A stretch of 64,000 nucleotides of DNA from Aphelocoma coerulescens. Taxonomy: Eukaryota; Chordata; Aves; Passeriformes; Corvidae. How positions within the stretch are numbered: the stretch's first letter is position 1; each line of letters begins with the position of its first letter. The position numbers were made by a program, and so were the translations under genes. The notes below the pieces were generated by a model. It did no database searches. It saw nothing but the letters and a program-made list of their open reading frames with translations, and was not told the origin of the DNA. Where the stretch lies: positions 11,507,578-11,571,577 of the forward strand of contig NC_091014.1 of assembly GCF_041296385.1 (NCBI RefSeq). Reading direction: 5' to 3'. Shown here one piece after another: positions 37,029 to 51,529 of the stretch.

Positions 37029-40000
37029 TATAAGTTGAAATCAGTTTATCTTTTACATTAGGCTTGTCTTTATTTTGAAAGAATATCAGGCTAGGGGGGA
37101 AAATATAATCAAAGAATTACCTGATGAAGAAATTTCAATAGCAAAATTAAAGAATAATAAAGAATAAAAATATTGTTATTAAAATCCTCAAGTTTATTAA
37201 GCATGCTTGAAATTATCTTTCTAAATCCAATCTCCCTTTAAATGGTATTGTAGGAAGCTTAGTAAGTGGAAGAGATATTTAATTTATTTTTGTTTCATTT
37301 TGTTTGAATTTCAAGGAAACGCTGCACGAAATTAATTTACTCAATGGAAACAAAACTGTAAATTCACAGGATGCAATATAGGAGGTCAATAACATGGGGA
37401 AGTTATTTTTCTCTTGCCATCAATCATCTGGTCAACCTCCATATGACCAAAACACAACTTTTTATTTACCTGCTTTGTCATTTCCTACTATATAGTGTCT
37501 TTAACTACAGCTTTTCTGTTCATTGTGAAAAAAAAAGGTATGTAAACTCTTTTTACAGATTAGGTATATGATATTGCAATGTCCTGTTCAGTGTCCTTGA
37601 AAACCAAAATCTTCCCTGGCTAATATCCTTATGCTGCTACTGTTTAAATCTTTCTGCTCTTTCATTTTTTCCTCATGTATCCAACATATACAGCAAGGAG
37701 CAATCAATCTTAGGATCTTAGGTACTTAACTGGATGACCTAAGGCTTTTTCATTCTCTAATCATTGTCTCCGGTCCAGTAAATCTGTTAAAACCATCATT
37801 TACTGTATTAAATAATTAGGCTAAATTTTTTGAAATAGAAAATTAACTTGTGACATCATGTTCTATAGTCCTCTTGTTCACTTCATGAATGAAGATAAAA
37901 ACTGAGTTTTAAATGAAAATTAATAACAGTCATCGATCTTCCTTTTAGAGTTACTTCATGTTGAGTTTATGAAATTTTGTATTTTGAAATGTCTTTAAGG
38001 GATTAAACACAAACCAGAGGAAATTAATATTTCAATACAGCAACAGTACAATTCTTTGTATGCTTTTCAGCAACTAGTTCTTTTGACTTCATAAAATAAT
38101 ACCAAAAAAAATAGTGAAGGCAAAGAAATGAAGCCACAGACTGCTACTATTGTGGAGTGAATTCTGTCACTTTTGGTTATACAAAGTGACATTTTTCTTA
38201 ACTAACTAAATTAAAATTGAACATTTTTTCTATACAGCTGTTCCTCCACATGAACAAAGACTGATGACTTTTCGCTGCTTGCATCAGTCACTGGTCCAAT
38301 CCTTGAGACATGGGTAGGATCACACAATGGAGGGAGAGCTTCCCTCTGTGACTAACATTTATAATCTGGCCCGCTTCCACTTTGAGTAAGAAAATGCAGC
38401 CACTGTGTATTAATGAGGCCTAAGATGCCATAGGATCAGTGTTCAGGAAGTGCATGCAGGAAGCATGTAAACAGCTTATCCCAAATCATTCTCAGTGAAT
38501 TGCTCAAAAGGACCTCAATGACTCAAGTCCTTCACTCATTCTGTTCAGCTGCCTATGGCTGACCTTGGGTAACTTCCCTCCTCCTCTGATTATGCTATTA
38601 CTGCTGTTCGCTTGCTGGTGTAGCTACAGGTCTCTCTTCTACCATTTTTACTTGGCATAAAGCTGTGCTTTGAGTGTGGAACAAAAAGACATTGTCACTT
38701 TCATTTTCGGGCTTTGTTGGTTTGAGTGGAACCTCCCAGCTCTAGCACAGAAATGGACCTTCCTTTTGGCCACTGCCAGATGCATCTGTGAGCACCAGGT
38801 GAGTGAATTACAAATGGGGAGAGTCAGAAAGCCAGTCTGATATCATAGCAATGGTAGGAGTATGTTAATGAAAATAAAATAAAAAGTTATTGATCCTAAT
38901 TTAGTCATCACAGACACATGCAAAATGTATATTTTATTCTCATTTAAATCTTCAAAGTAAAGATTAAATAATATTTGAATAATCCTTCCTTCCAGTAGGA
39001 GTTCTCAGAATAGAAAAAACTTTCTGCTGCATGAGACAAAGTACTGTAAACTGAATAACACCTCTCAGTATCCTGCATCTAAGCCTAGCCAAACAAACTA
39101 CATTTCTGTTATATATGTTATTGATGGAAAATAGAAGTTGCTATTCTCTCAGTCTCTTCTAATAGATGCAGTTTTTTAAAGTGTTCTTAGTTGTTCTTTT
39201 ATTTGTAGAAGTTTCTCAGCCGTTACAAATAATAAATAAAAAAAGCAAATAGGCTGATGTGATCTACACTTACAGGTTGTGAGTGATGCTTTTATGAATT
39301 TTATTTTTTGAAGACTATTAAACACATTTTGAAGACTATTATTAGGGCAAAAACAGCTGTCAGAGCTGAAAATGCTACATTCTGCAATTATATTTCTATA
39401 TAGGCTATAATACAACTGTTTTGTCAAGAACTCATAAAATATTTCAGTTGTGTAATCTTTCAAAGAAAATCTTTTCAAAAAAAAACCTGCTGAAACAAAA
39501 TTTCACGTGTTTCAATTTGGTCTCTATGTCTTGTCTTGAATTCAGGAGCAGTAGGCTGAGTTAATTCAGGTATGGACAAGTAAACTGAGTCCCAAGTGGC
39601 ATGCATACAGTGATAAAGGGATTTTGTGGAACTACAAAATAATTTCCAGAACTAGCACTGGTGGTATTTATATTGTTTCCTTACCTGGTCAGACTTGGAG
39701 TGCCAATTTCATGGTCAGTACTTTTGTGGTCATTTGTGGTCATTGGTAAAAATTTAATTCAAATTTTTCCTTTTTTATTTTCTCTAATTGTTTCATTCCT
39801 CATAGAATATTGTGATATTTGGATTGGTTCAGATTATTTCTTCACCTAACCACTCATTTTTTTGCAGAAATATTCAGGATAATTAGAATAAAAATGGACC
39901 TATGGAGAATTGGTTGTACAACTTGTGCAGTGCCATAAAAACAGATAGTAGTATATCCTTCATCTTCATAATTTGTTTGCATTTGCAAGGGAAAAGGTTA

Positions 40001-43000
40001 AATATTTTTCCCCTATGAATAGATGAGTAGTCTGCAACCATTTAATAACCCTTCTGGCTAACTGGCTCAGATAACTGAAGTCCATTAAAGCTGTTGCCAA
40101 GAGTTCCGTGCACAGTCAAGTTTTGTTGATCAGAGCAAATGAATCATTAATAAACTAAGGAATACAGCAAAAAACCAAAAGTGCAACCAGCTGGTAACTG
40201 ATCCCTGGCTGATTTACAGTGTCTGCTGGGTCTGTGGGCTTGTTTTGCTGGTATAGTTCACTTGCAGTGTAAGACATTGCAAGAAAGAAGAGTATCAGCA
40301 GTACCTTGGTATCTCTGACCTGCATAGTATGATTAAGGTCTGCATTATGTACAGCAAGCTATACTGGATACTCACACTACTTTATATAAATCAAACAATG
40401 TGGTTAACCTTTCAAAAGTCCAGCTTTATATAACAGCACAGGTAGTATATGCTGCTTAGTACTTAAATATAAAGAAGTACAATGTCTGCAATCTGGAACA
40501 TATATCCTCAAAGATCTGAAGTTTCCTGACTTTTAGGGTGTATCACATTATATTTCCTCTATGCGAAGTCCAGCTGCTGCTAAATCAACCTTTTATAGCT
40601 TGTCCTGGATACTTGGCCAGAGAATCTATTTCTGCTTGGAGCTGAAATAAACAAGGTTTCCTTTCTCTGAACAGAATGATCTTTTCTAAGAGTTTTTCTG
40701 CCAGATTCTGAGTCTTGGTCCCAGTCCAGTGTGATGGAGATCAAGGAAGGAAGCTTTCTTCTCAGTCAATAGAGATTCCTGCTGTTTTGTCAACTCACCT
40801 AAGAAATGTAGAGTTGGTACAAAATCAAAGTCTATAACAATCATGTCTGTGACAAATACTGAATTTCCTGCTACTTGCTGTGTACTCTGGTCTATGGCAG
40901 CAGGATAGAGGTTTGTCCTTAAGAGATGCCACTGAACTACTATAATAGAGGCTTGTCCCTTCTATTTTAACTTTTCTGGTTATTTATATCTTGTTGCAAA
41001 GGTTATTCAGGATGAGGATATTACATATAACTTTCTACAAAACTACCAAAATATTAATGCTGTCTTCACTTTTCATCATCAGCATTTTGTAAGTGTTAGC
41101 TATTTTTTAGATTAAACTTGCCATTGTCCTTCTCTCTCTTATTTGCCTGTTATCAAATCCACCAAGAAATGACTAAGAAACAGTCTTTAGTTAAGGTCCC
41201 TGCCTGAGCTATGGATGGAACTGAAGAACAAAAGGGATGTCTAGCCTATTTACAGTGTGATTTTGTCACTAATGACCAGCCAAAGTTCCATTATTGTTAC
41301 TACAAATTTATTATACAGTAAAATAGAGTGGAAAGTGAAAAATGTCCTGGCTTTACTGTGATAGATCTGTGATTCCCCAGATAATACCATTTCATCTTCA
41401 TGCTCATTATTACCTAAGCTACTCCATTCTATTCCAGTCTCTGGAACTAGATTTTATTTTCACTCAAGGTGAAGTCTTAAAAGAAAGTAAGATAATGTGC
41501 ACAACCATGATCCAGGAACAATAGCCACTGTTAAAAAAAAAAAAAATTAGGCTCAGTAAAACACATTTTCTTTAATCTGAATATTTCATTTGAAAAATAA
41601 TCCTGGATCTGGAATTAAAAAGAATCCTGGATAATAAAAAAGGCTATGGCTATTTAAGGAATATATTTTTCCCATTTACTTGACTCTTGAGTCCAAATAA
41701 TGTCAGTGATATAGAAACCACTAACAATCAGCATTTTATGATCCCAGTCTGCCCCATTTTCCTTTTACAGTGTGGTACATGTTCTGATAGTTTAAAGTCA
41801 AAGTAAACTCTTGTTACTTATGAAAATGAGCAAATGAAAACCTCAGTTAAATGTCAAGAGGCATTTTAGCAGTTAGGAGGCCATGCTCTTCCCTGCCTTA
41901 TGGGGTACTTTTTAGCACAGCAGGCCTATAAAGAATCCAGTATGTAAAGGAAAAGAGAATAATGGTTCCTGGGGATATTCCTTGGCTAGGGATGTGTAAT
42001 TGGGCAAATGCTGTCCACTTAACACACTATCATTTGTGGTTGAAAGATATCAAGCAACTGGATGAGCTTTGGAGATTATGGTTTCTATTCCCTGTTCCAT
42101 ATGCACATTTCTGCCTCAGTGCCACACAGCAGTTGCTGCAGGATGATACCAAGTCTGAAATGTACCCCATTCTTCCATAAAAGTTAAGGAAAATACATGT
42201 ATTAGACATTGCACTTAACAAAAAATCCCAGCACTCAGAACTTGTTAGTGCCATGTCCAGCTTCAGTTCAGAGCTCTTGGTGAAGATGGTAGAACAGACC
42301 CTAAAGGGGAACAGTAAGTGCCATAAAATGAGATCTGAAATAGTTTCTTTTCTGAGCTGAGAGTGCCTAAGGGTAAGGAGCTGGAAAATCCACATTGTTT
42401 GAGCTTGACATACCTGACTGAGGGCTTCAGGAGTCTGTCCTTATCCATTCAGGATTATCATCTGACAGTCCTCTCCAAATGAAGCGAGACTCTCCCTTTA
42501 GAAGCAAGGCTTACAAGAAATGTGCCATTTTCTCAATGCTATGTGCTAATTATGGCACTGACACCATCTAGAAATGAGAGATAATACCATCCACAAGCAA
42601 AAGGAGTTCAGACACAAAGCACTGGCTCACCTTCAAATTAAATCACACTGAGTTGAGCACCTGCAATAACTCTAGTTCCACAACAGCAAAAAAAAATGTG
42701 TGGAATGACAAAAAAGTAATCTAAGATGTCATTTTTATATTCTGCTGGAGTCATCAACATAGAATTCTTTTTCTAAAAGACATTGTGTAGTTTATCAGAA
42801 AATCCACCAACTGTCTATGCTTATGTCAAGGATTTTGTTCAACCGGAGCGTGTGAACAGTCAGAGGTATATTTCCATATGAGACCTTTTCAGTAATTTTT
42901 TATAAAGTTCAGGTCTTTCTCCAAAGTGCCCATAAGGTATTGGTTAAATCATAAAAGTCTTTTATTATATTTACAGTGTATTTTAGCCAAACTTTGTATT

Positions 43001-43043
43001 TTGTTGTGGTTCTTTTTCTAAAGCAATTTCATTACAAAAGAAG

Positions 43044-43059
43044 CTTCTCAATTGAGAAG
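43044..43059. repeat. 16-bp perfect palindrome
   Basis: CTTCTCAATTGAGAAG is its own reverse complement and follows an A-rich stretch. Confidence 0.95.
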
Positions 43060-44302
43060 GGATCAGAAATTGTTTTGTAAGAGTTTCCATTATTTTCTTT
43101 TATTTTGGCAATGAGGGCATTTAAAAGTACATCTCAACAGCCAAAAACTGCAGCTGAGTGTTTGTTAGAACAAATTTTTCTCATGCAAGAGGACAGCAAG
43201 TGCATATGATATCGATCAAATTCCTGTTTCTTTCAAGGCCCAGATAAACAAACAAACAAAGAGAACAGTCTTTGATTGTTCACATAGTTATGAAATATTC
43301 CATAATAGAATATTTTTAAATTATCTAGATTTAAAATCAATGGCTTTAATGGTCTGATAATGAGTATAGATGTTGTAAATAATGAATGACAGTATATGGC
43401 AGGTGTAAGAAATGGACTGTAATGGAGAGACAATTAAATTCTGTACAAGCAAGGAACACAGTTATTGGTAGAAACCCTTCCATGGGTCAATATTATGTTT
43501 TTGATCTATCTGGCATCAGACATGGATTAAAAAGCATGAGTATTGTGCATGACCAGCCCCATCAGGAAAAAATCTCCTGTTGGAAGAGATGTTTCTGTCC
43601 CCACCCTAGGGTCATCGGAGCACATCACAGCATTGACTTGTGTTGAATCATTTCGATACAACATCACCACATAACTGTAAAGGGCTCTAGCAGGTTCAAA
43701 GCTCTGTTAACATCATTAGAGTGGCATGCCACTAAATTTGTCTTACCAATATAGTCTTGGAACAGAGTTCAGTGTTTAGAGAGCCTGACATATTACAAGA
43801 GAAAGTGAGAAAGAAATGCCATGTTGCCTAGTATGCCAAGAGAAGGAAGAATGTAAAGCGAGAGCAGAAAGTAAGGTACAAAGTTTTAAGTTTATAGTAT
43901 GGCTGCCTGCCTGCTGCATGCTGTTATATTTATTCTTAAGTACTTTGACAGTACATAAACATTTATATGTACTTTGACTTACTTCAGCAAGGAAAACTGT
44001 GAACTAAAGTGTCACAACTGCAGACCTAGCATTGTGCTTCCTGCCATGACACACAATACTGTGGAGAGGGAATTTGTAAGGTCATTGAAATACCAGAAAC
44101 AACCCGAAGCCATGAAAAAGGGGAACCTCATGTTCTTGCACTGATAATAACAATCCAAAATATTTTGTTAACTTCCTTTTCTTATTCTTATTTATAAGGA
44201 ACACCTGTGATTTAGCAATGCAATGATAGGTCCTAAAGAAGCCAAATATCTTATATAACTATTCAGTATGCTATCACTGCTTGGATGTGACTCTAAGAAA
44301 GG

Positions 44303-44325
44303 GTTTGATTGAGAAGCAATCAAAC
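44303..44325. repeat. 9-bp hairpin with 5-nt loop
   Basis: GTTTGATTG at 44303-44311 and its reverse complement CAATCAAAC at 44317-44325 flank the loop AGAAG. Confidence 0.9.
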
Positions 44326-47300
44326 AATAACTCCTGCAAATTTTCCCTCAGAGCCAATGTGGATTCCAATGTAAATTATCCTGACCACAGACAGTCCTGA
44401 TTTACCAGTGTAATCACAGTGCTTATTTTTTCACCCTATCCTAGAGATGGAAAGAACTATTTCTTTCCAAGGGAGCTCAGTGGAATTTAATTTCAGGGCA
44501 GGAAATCAGCTGAAAGAACTATAATGAAGCAGAGTTATCTGTCCCTACTTTTAAACATTCCCTTTATTTTTACAAAGTACTAAATGCATGGAAATGGTTA
44601 ACTTGGAGGCCCATGCATGACTGTTCTATACCTTTTTACTAGGACTCCTCTATGTCACTGATTTCATACACTCACCAATAGTCTACTGCAGCTTTACACA
44701 GGAGTCAAAAGGAGTAGAAGAGAAAATTCTGAGACTCAAAGACTTGTCTCAAAATTAGAATATTAGGAAGACATCATATTGAGATATTTTTCCCTTTCAT
44801 AGAGATTCAAGGGAATAAAATAAGAGGGGTTTGGACTGCACATTTAAGGAACAAAAATAGACACAGTAATTTATTTCCCTGGTAGGATGTGATCTCAGCT
44901 AGGGTTGATATCTTTGGAAATTTTCGTTTCTTTTAGGTGTAGCGTCTGTTTTTTCCAGCAGAGGTTCTTTGCCTACCCCATTTCCTTTCCCACTGATCTG
45001 CCCATCACACAATTTGACCAATCTAGTTCCACTCCAAATACTCAGTTTGGTGATATTTTGGCAACAAATGGCTCTGGATTTGGTTTCTAAAAAAACCCCA
45101 TTTTTAAACTTGATTTTTCAGGGAGATTAGGTTAGAAAAATACCCATTGAAAGGGTATTTATATTCCCTGAACTGGAATGAATGCAGCTCAGATTTGTCC
45201 TGATAGCTATAATCAGAATGTAGTCCAAATTCCATTGCTATCTCTAGAAATTTGGCAGAAAAAAGACTAAATCGGAGACAAAAACTGGGATGCCATCAAA
45301 CACATAAAAGATTTTTTCTGAATGTGTTAATTTACCCACAGATACCTAATCAGTGCAGCATAACTGGCTAAATGCAATATTTGCATAACAGAAATTACAC
45401 TAGTTACATTTTTTGTGGTGCATTTATGCAAGAAAATGGATGGCCCCTGTATGAGCAATTCCAAGATGTTATTTCTGAACGTGTCATCCATTGAACATCT
45501 TTTCTTTGGGCAAAACTACTATTTTTTTTTCTGCTACCCAAGCAAAATGTATTGTGTAAAATTAATCTGAATAAAAAAATCTAGATGTTGCAAATTTGCA
45601 GTTGTATAGTGTCTTGAGACGAGTGTGTTTGTCTACCAGACCTCATAATTTGTTAAGGCACATTTTGTCTCACGCTTACCTGCAGGAGACAGCCATTCCC
45701 TTCTTTTGAGAAGCATTTGACAATTGAATTATAAATCCTTATCACAGTGTTTGTTTCTTCCAAACATGAATAAAAATCTCCACATATTTTCTTGCTCTTT
45801 AAAGCCAAAGCTTCCTTGAAAGACTTTGCAACACTAACAGACAAAATGTAAATTGTAGTTCAGCACCTTCAATAACTTCTCCTTTCTCCTTTCTTGACCT
45901 TTCCAGTGGCATATCAAGCCTTGGTAGTAACTGCCTGGATATTGTTGGCAGCTTTGCAAAGTATAAGGGAAAGTTTTGTGCTACAATGGCAACTGAAGCA
46001 GTGCACTGATTTCCAGTAAGTCTCCTAAAGAGCATGAGAGATTATTAACTTTTTGGTCACTATTACTGGCTTGGAACTGATTCTAACAAATAACCCGTAT
46101 TCAATTAATAAATATCTGAAATATCCAGTCCTCAGTTTCAATAACTTCTCCACATATAATCTAAAATATTGAGAACATATTTATAATTTAATACAGTTAT
46201 TGTTATTCTGTGCCAACTATTATCTCATGCATATAACTTGAATGTAAAGTTATAGAATAGCCCAAGCCAAGAGAAAGGTAGATTTCTTTACCCACAAAAT
46301 CTCTGCAAATTATAACTTTGTGTCGTGCTGTAAATAGACCTATTTTTGGTTTTACACTTAATATAAAATAAGAGTAATAATATTTATATTAAAGCAGTAC
46401 AAAAATGCAGGAAACACTGCCATCATGTGAGTACACACATACAAACAAAACATTTACCATAAGATTGATCAATAACCTTTTACTGCCTCCAATGTTAAAA
46501 AAAAAAATCTATAAAGCAGCTCATGGTGCTTTGATAACATGCACAGTGCACTTGCATTTTGGGTGGGTATTCAAGTAAAATGGGATTTATTTTTTGCTCA
46601 TGAGAGAAACCTGGACCCATCTCAGGTCCATGGCAATTTTTATTTTGACTTGACTTTACTGGAGCCAAGATTTTATCCAATACCTTTAAAAGGAAACTGA
46701 AGAATGTAGCCTGGCTTTCAGCACTCTGGGTTGTCATACAAGGATGATGGCAGCAGCAGTACCATTTTCTTGAGGACTATTCTAAAGAATCCCAACAATC
46801 TAGACATGCACAAAATGTCACAGCTGTTGCATCTGTCCTTACCCAAATATTTTTTCCCAATGCAGAATGCACGCTGCATCGTGCAAATTGCCCTCCAGTT
46901 AGCAGTTGGAAAAGGCCCTGCAACTAATTTGTAACACATTTTATTAAGTAAAGATCTCACTAACACTTATTTTAGTTTCTGTGTCAAAATAGGACTTGGT
47001 CTAGCTTCAGCAAAACTGCAGATTAGAAAGCTGGAGAAAAGAGCATTCACTTGCTGGAATGTTTTCTTTGTACAGGAAATGTAGTAGAGATTGTAAAAGC
47101 CAAATTGATTTGCTCCAGTGTTTAATGCATTTAATTACTTGAAACTTTTTTGTACTTGCCTTTAATTTTAAATAAGGTCCTGCAATGCAGAAATCAACAG
47201 CTTCCCTGAAAACACATCCTTAAAGGTTAGAACAGAAGGGTCAAAAGACATACTCATGTTTCAGAAGACAGTTCAACCTTGAATTAGTCAGGTTTTTTCC

Positions 47301-48077
47301 TAATTATACAACCAGTGACTGAAATGCTGCTTTTACTATGTGTCATGATTTTTCATTTGTCAGCTGGAAGTCACTTTCATGTTCCATACAATTCTGTCAC
47401 TGGTCCCAAATTTCCAGATTGTCCAAGTATTAGTTCTGAAAAGAAATTACTTTCCTTATTTGAATATGAATAGAAGCTATGCAGTATTTTCAGTTATGTA
47501 GAACACTAACTTTTGCTTAGTGCAGAGCTTTTTCTTCATCTCTTACAAAGTCACTTTTCACAACATTTACAATTCAACAAAGGAGGCTGGGTGGCCTGAT
47601 AAAATGGATTTGTTGCCATTGAATACTGGAGAAAGGATAATAACCAGTAGTATGGGAAATTGGAATGTGTGATTCAATTCTCTATCTTTTTATTTTTTCC
47701 ATTTTATTCAAGGATTATTGTCATGATAAATCTCCTGATTATTGTGTTTTCTTATGAAAAATAAATGACAGTAGGCATCTCAAACCTTCCTGTCACAGTT
47801 TGAGTTTGGAGATCCATTTTAATTTCTAGAGTATTGACTTGCCAAGAATAATCTCTACTTGTCCAGATCTGTTTGGTACAAGAAAGTTTTCTTTTCCCTT
47901 ATATACAACTTGTCTATAACATCTTATTTATCTTGTTTCAGTGTTGAGGCTACAAAAAACAATTTCTTGAATTTTTTTTGGAAAAACTATGCTGTTGTAC
48001 TCTAGGAGAACATGTGATTCAGCTCAAATTCATGCTGAAGGCTGTAATCATGGTAGCATTTTTATTTATCTTTCTTT

Positions 48078-48097
48078 TATTTTCTTTAAAGAAAATA
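48078..48097. repeat. 20-bp perfect palindrome
   Basis: TATTTTCTTTAAAGAAAATA is its own reverse complement. Confidence 0.95.
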
Positions 48098-48639
48098 TCT
48101 TAATTTTCAATACAAAATGTCATTTGAAGATCTCAGCATGCTCTGGAAGCATATCATCTCATTAAGCTTTACAGCAGAAACTGCCATTTCAAATATTTCT
48201 TTAGGACTAAAGTCAAAGAGGAGAAGGACAATATGTCCCTGGGTGCCTGTGATGTGAAGAAGGTTTGAAACACATTGTTACAGTAGTGCAGTTGGCCATC
48301 CACTGCACAAGGTGTACCACTTCCACAAAGAAAATTCTTCTGAATCTCATTTTGAAGGAACTCAATTAGGCTCTGAGAGAGACTTGTGAGACTGGGTCTG
48401 GGACGTGAGGAAATCTGCAGATCCTGCAAAGAGAAGAAATAGAGATTAGGAACAAAATACGGGGTCCAGGGAGGAAAATACATTGCCAAGGGGAGAACAG
48501 ACTTATAATATGACCTGCCAAAGATTTAATGCAACACACAGTTTCTCCAAAATCTTTCTTAATTTGCAGAAAGTTGAGGTTCAGGTCATTGATCACATTG
48601 CCTTGTGGTTTCTTGTTTGAACTTCAACAGCTGCACCAG

Positions 48640-49146
48640 CTAGTCAGAAGCTTCCCACAGACTACTTTACGTGGAAGCCCAAAGCTCTCTAAGGTGTCTC
48701 AAAGAGCAGAGGGTATCAGTGTATGGGCACCTGAGAAAGGCCTTCCAGGTCAGGTTCAGGTCCAGACTCAGACACATGAAGATGTCCTTATTCCATGTCA
48801 GCTGGATGGGCTATGTCTGCCCAACATGGAGGCCAGAGCACTGCTCTGCTTGCAAATGCTCTAGCACCTCACTGGCTGGGGTCCCCACACCTGACTGACT
48901 GTGTTGACAAAGGGTTTGACTCTCTTGCCTGGGCCTGGGCAGGCAGGGACATTTTTTTCGTTCTCACCACCCACACCAGCTGTACGGGAAGGGCCCACAG
49001 GAACCCTGGCCTCTGCAGCACCAACAGGAGGCCAGGCACCACAACCAGGCTTGGAGCATCTCTGCTGGCAGTAACCATCTGTGTGCTGGCAACTGAGTCA
49101 TCCCCATGGACATCCCCACTGTCTCTAATAGGAGCAGAGGTGTCTA
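48640..49146. other. GC-richer patch of unknown origin
   Basis: Base composition rises between about 48640 and 49146, and many short frames appear on both strands (48529-48864, 48671-48898, 48795-49214, and 48869-49078 on -). None shows a domain, and the frames overlap one another in different phases. The patch could be an eroded LTR or other insertion; I cannot assign it. Confidence 0.4.
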
Positions 49147-49160
49147 ATTTGCATGCAAAT
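49147..49160. promoter_or_regulatory. Palindromic double octamer (POU-factor site)
   Basis: ATTTGCATGCAAAT is a perfect 14-bp palindrome made of two overlapping inverted octamers (ATTTGCAT at 49147-49154 and ATGCAAAT at 49153-49160). The octamer ATGCAAAT is the established Oct/POU binding site. Binding here is inference; the sequence match itself is exact. Confidence 0.5.
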
Positions 49161-51510
49161 ATCTATACATTGGCATTTAAATTTAGGCATTTTTCTTTGC
49201 ATGGTGAATCCTGATCTTGATGTTTCTTCTTCATTATTTGTCTGCACTGCAATTAAAGCCACCATGGAGACTGTTGTTAGCCAGAGTTAGCATAGCCTCC
49301 CACCTCTTTTTATTCTCCTAAATATTCTCCTGCTTGCATTTTGCTACCCAGGACCTGCAATAGCAGCATCATTTCCATTCCTCTTTAGAAGCAAACATAA
49401 AGAGTTCCACTCTTGCTGAAAACTGGATCTGACAACAGGCTCTAGCCATGTATATTGGTGCCTGTTGGATGTAGGAAGATAATGCATCACATCAGAGTGG
49501 TCATAACATCACAACAGGAAAAGCTCAGTGCTGTTCCTGTGTGGTTGTTCTTTTGAATTGAGTACAGTGCTACACTCCTTTAAAAGCAATCAGTACCTTA
49601 AGATGAGCATCAGTGGGAAAATGTAGGCACAGAAATTTTGAAGACCTTTACCCCCCACTTGATTCGTACTACTCTGGACTCCCTTAAGTTAGGTTTGGAT
49701 ATGTAAGCTACAAAACAATCTTCAAAAATCCTCAGATCTTCAGAAGCTGTACACTGTCATTGCTGTTTGTTCTTTTATGTAATATTCATGAACATTTTTC
49801 ATAAAGAGCTTTTTCTACCTTTTGATATAAGGAAAACTGACCTGTTTTTCTTATAATGGAAGCATAATATTTGTGTGAAGAGGTAAATCGCTATGAAGAA
49901 CTGACACTTATTATTTTTATTTACATAGATTAGGTTAAAAGATTTTTAAGTGTTACTGTTTTGGTCAAGGGACAACTGAAGCAGCCACTGACTCCTTTTT
50001 TCTTTTTTTTTTCTTTCCCTAGCTGTCTCTTCTGTTCATTACTGTTTGTTCAAAAAAAGGCCCATCAAGGAGAATAAGCAATACCATGTGGCTTGGCTTG
50101 TCCTTTGCTGATGTCAAGCCAAATACTGAACTGTGGCAGTCCAAATAAAGAGTTAGGAAACAACAATTTGGCTCTGAAGAACAAAACTCTTTGATATATC
50201 ATTAATTATTTCAGGGTTGCATTTACACTAATAAAGTGAACATGCAGGAGTCTAGGTTCAAACAGTGGAACAGGGCACTGCATTCTGGTGAACATGCCCT
50301 GTGGCACAGTTTTGCCTTGTACCAACTATTATTCTCACAGATAGTGCTGAGAACAGGACTTCTCCCAAAAGACAGCACATATGAGAGTGCTCTGTCTAGC
50401 AGAGGAAAAGAATGTAGCACTATGGACATGCACTATGTAAATTTGGTGCCTGAGGGCCAAATGACCCCCTAGACTCTTTAATTTTCAAATACAGATGAAG
50501 TTTAAAGGGAAATCAAAGAGGATAGCTGAGGCTGAAAGTAATAAAACTTTTACAAATAAACCTTCACATAATCAGCATTTGGGTTTTCGTGTCAGCTGCA
50601 AGTTTAAAAAAATTGTTTGAGGGAAACTCATGGTCAGAATAAAAGCTGCATTTATCAGACAAAACTTTTTTGTTTGTAATTTAGCCAATAATAAGTGTGG
50701 TTCTTAGCTTCATTAGGAATTAGGCCTGTTTATCTGAGGATAAAAAGTTGTAAGTGTTCCAAAGAACTTCATGAGGGAGAATTATACTGCAGAAATGTTG
50801 AACATTATATATTTCCATCATTGTGACAAAAGAATGTTGTGCACAGTGGTAAATTTTACATTCAAAAAGTGATTCTATTGTTTAAAATTTATTTTCCCTA
50901 TAAAATTTAATATAAATTCATAACTTTTAATTAAAGCAAGTTCTAGATAATTTGAGCATGATTTATTGTGCCATCTTCATACATGTGAAATGCTTCAAGG
51001 ACTAAAGGAAATAAAAACTGTGTTTAAAACCCAAAACTCTTCAGTGTTTTTAAAATATTCATGTGTGGCAGATGCACTTTGGGCTGTAATGATCCTAACA
51101 GCTGGTTCCAACAGCTTCTTCCACAACAGAGAAAATTTTCTTCAGTCAGATGAGTTTTCTTTCTCTTTCAGCTAAAGACAAAGTTCTTCCAGATTGCTGC
51201 CTAAGCTTTACGTAAGTTGAGTAGATGTCAGTGGAATTTAAAAACAATCAAAAAAGGCACACATTTTTATTCATGACTACTTGTTGAATGTTTATCATGA
51301 TAGCTCTGGTTAATCTTAATTGAAAGACAACCTTTTCTAACAGGAAAGTCAGTGTTACGCATTTTTTTAAGTAATCACATATTGAACCAGCACGATTTAT
51401 ACCCTTTTCCTAAAAACATGGTAGAAGGTGAAAAGAGTAAAATTATCAGATGCCATAGTATCCTTTTTAAAAGGCACTCTTAAAAAGATAAGTAAATAAA
51501 TCAAGGAACA
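49161..51510. other. AT-rich unique DNA, no gene seen
   Basis: No exon or transposon was recognised. A T-rich run lies near 49997-50012. The overlapping frames at 50223-50429 (-) and 50236-50472 (+) are domainless. Confidence 0.55.
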
Positions 51511-51529
51511 AACTGCCTTGGGGTATTGT

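Larger units (their letters stand above)
36355..48639. other. Long AT-rich stretch without recognised genes
   Basis: No exon, RNA gene or confident transposon was recognised. Palindromes at 37013-37028, 43044-43059 and 48078-48097 and a hairpin at 44303-44325 are listed separately. A 15-bp direct repeat (TTTTGAAGACTATTA) lies at 39306-39320 and 39327-39341. The sequence around 38540-38590 ('ggctgaccttgggtaact') recalls the core of an ancient MIR-type SINE but is too short to call. Frames such as 42030-42395 (-, 121 residues) lack domains. Confidence 0.5.

Noticed and set aside
38540..38590. Possible MIR SINE core ('gctgaccttgggtaact')
   Set aside because: The match is too short, and the flanking A/B-box and tail regions of MIR are not visible.
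42030..42395. 121-residue minus-strand frame
   Set aside because: No domain, and an unrelated plus frame overlaps it.
48529..49214. Cluster of overlapping frames suggesting an exon
   Set aside because: The frames shift phase, lie on both strands and carry no domain.
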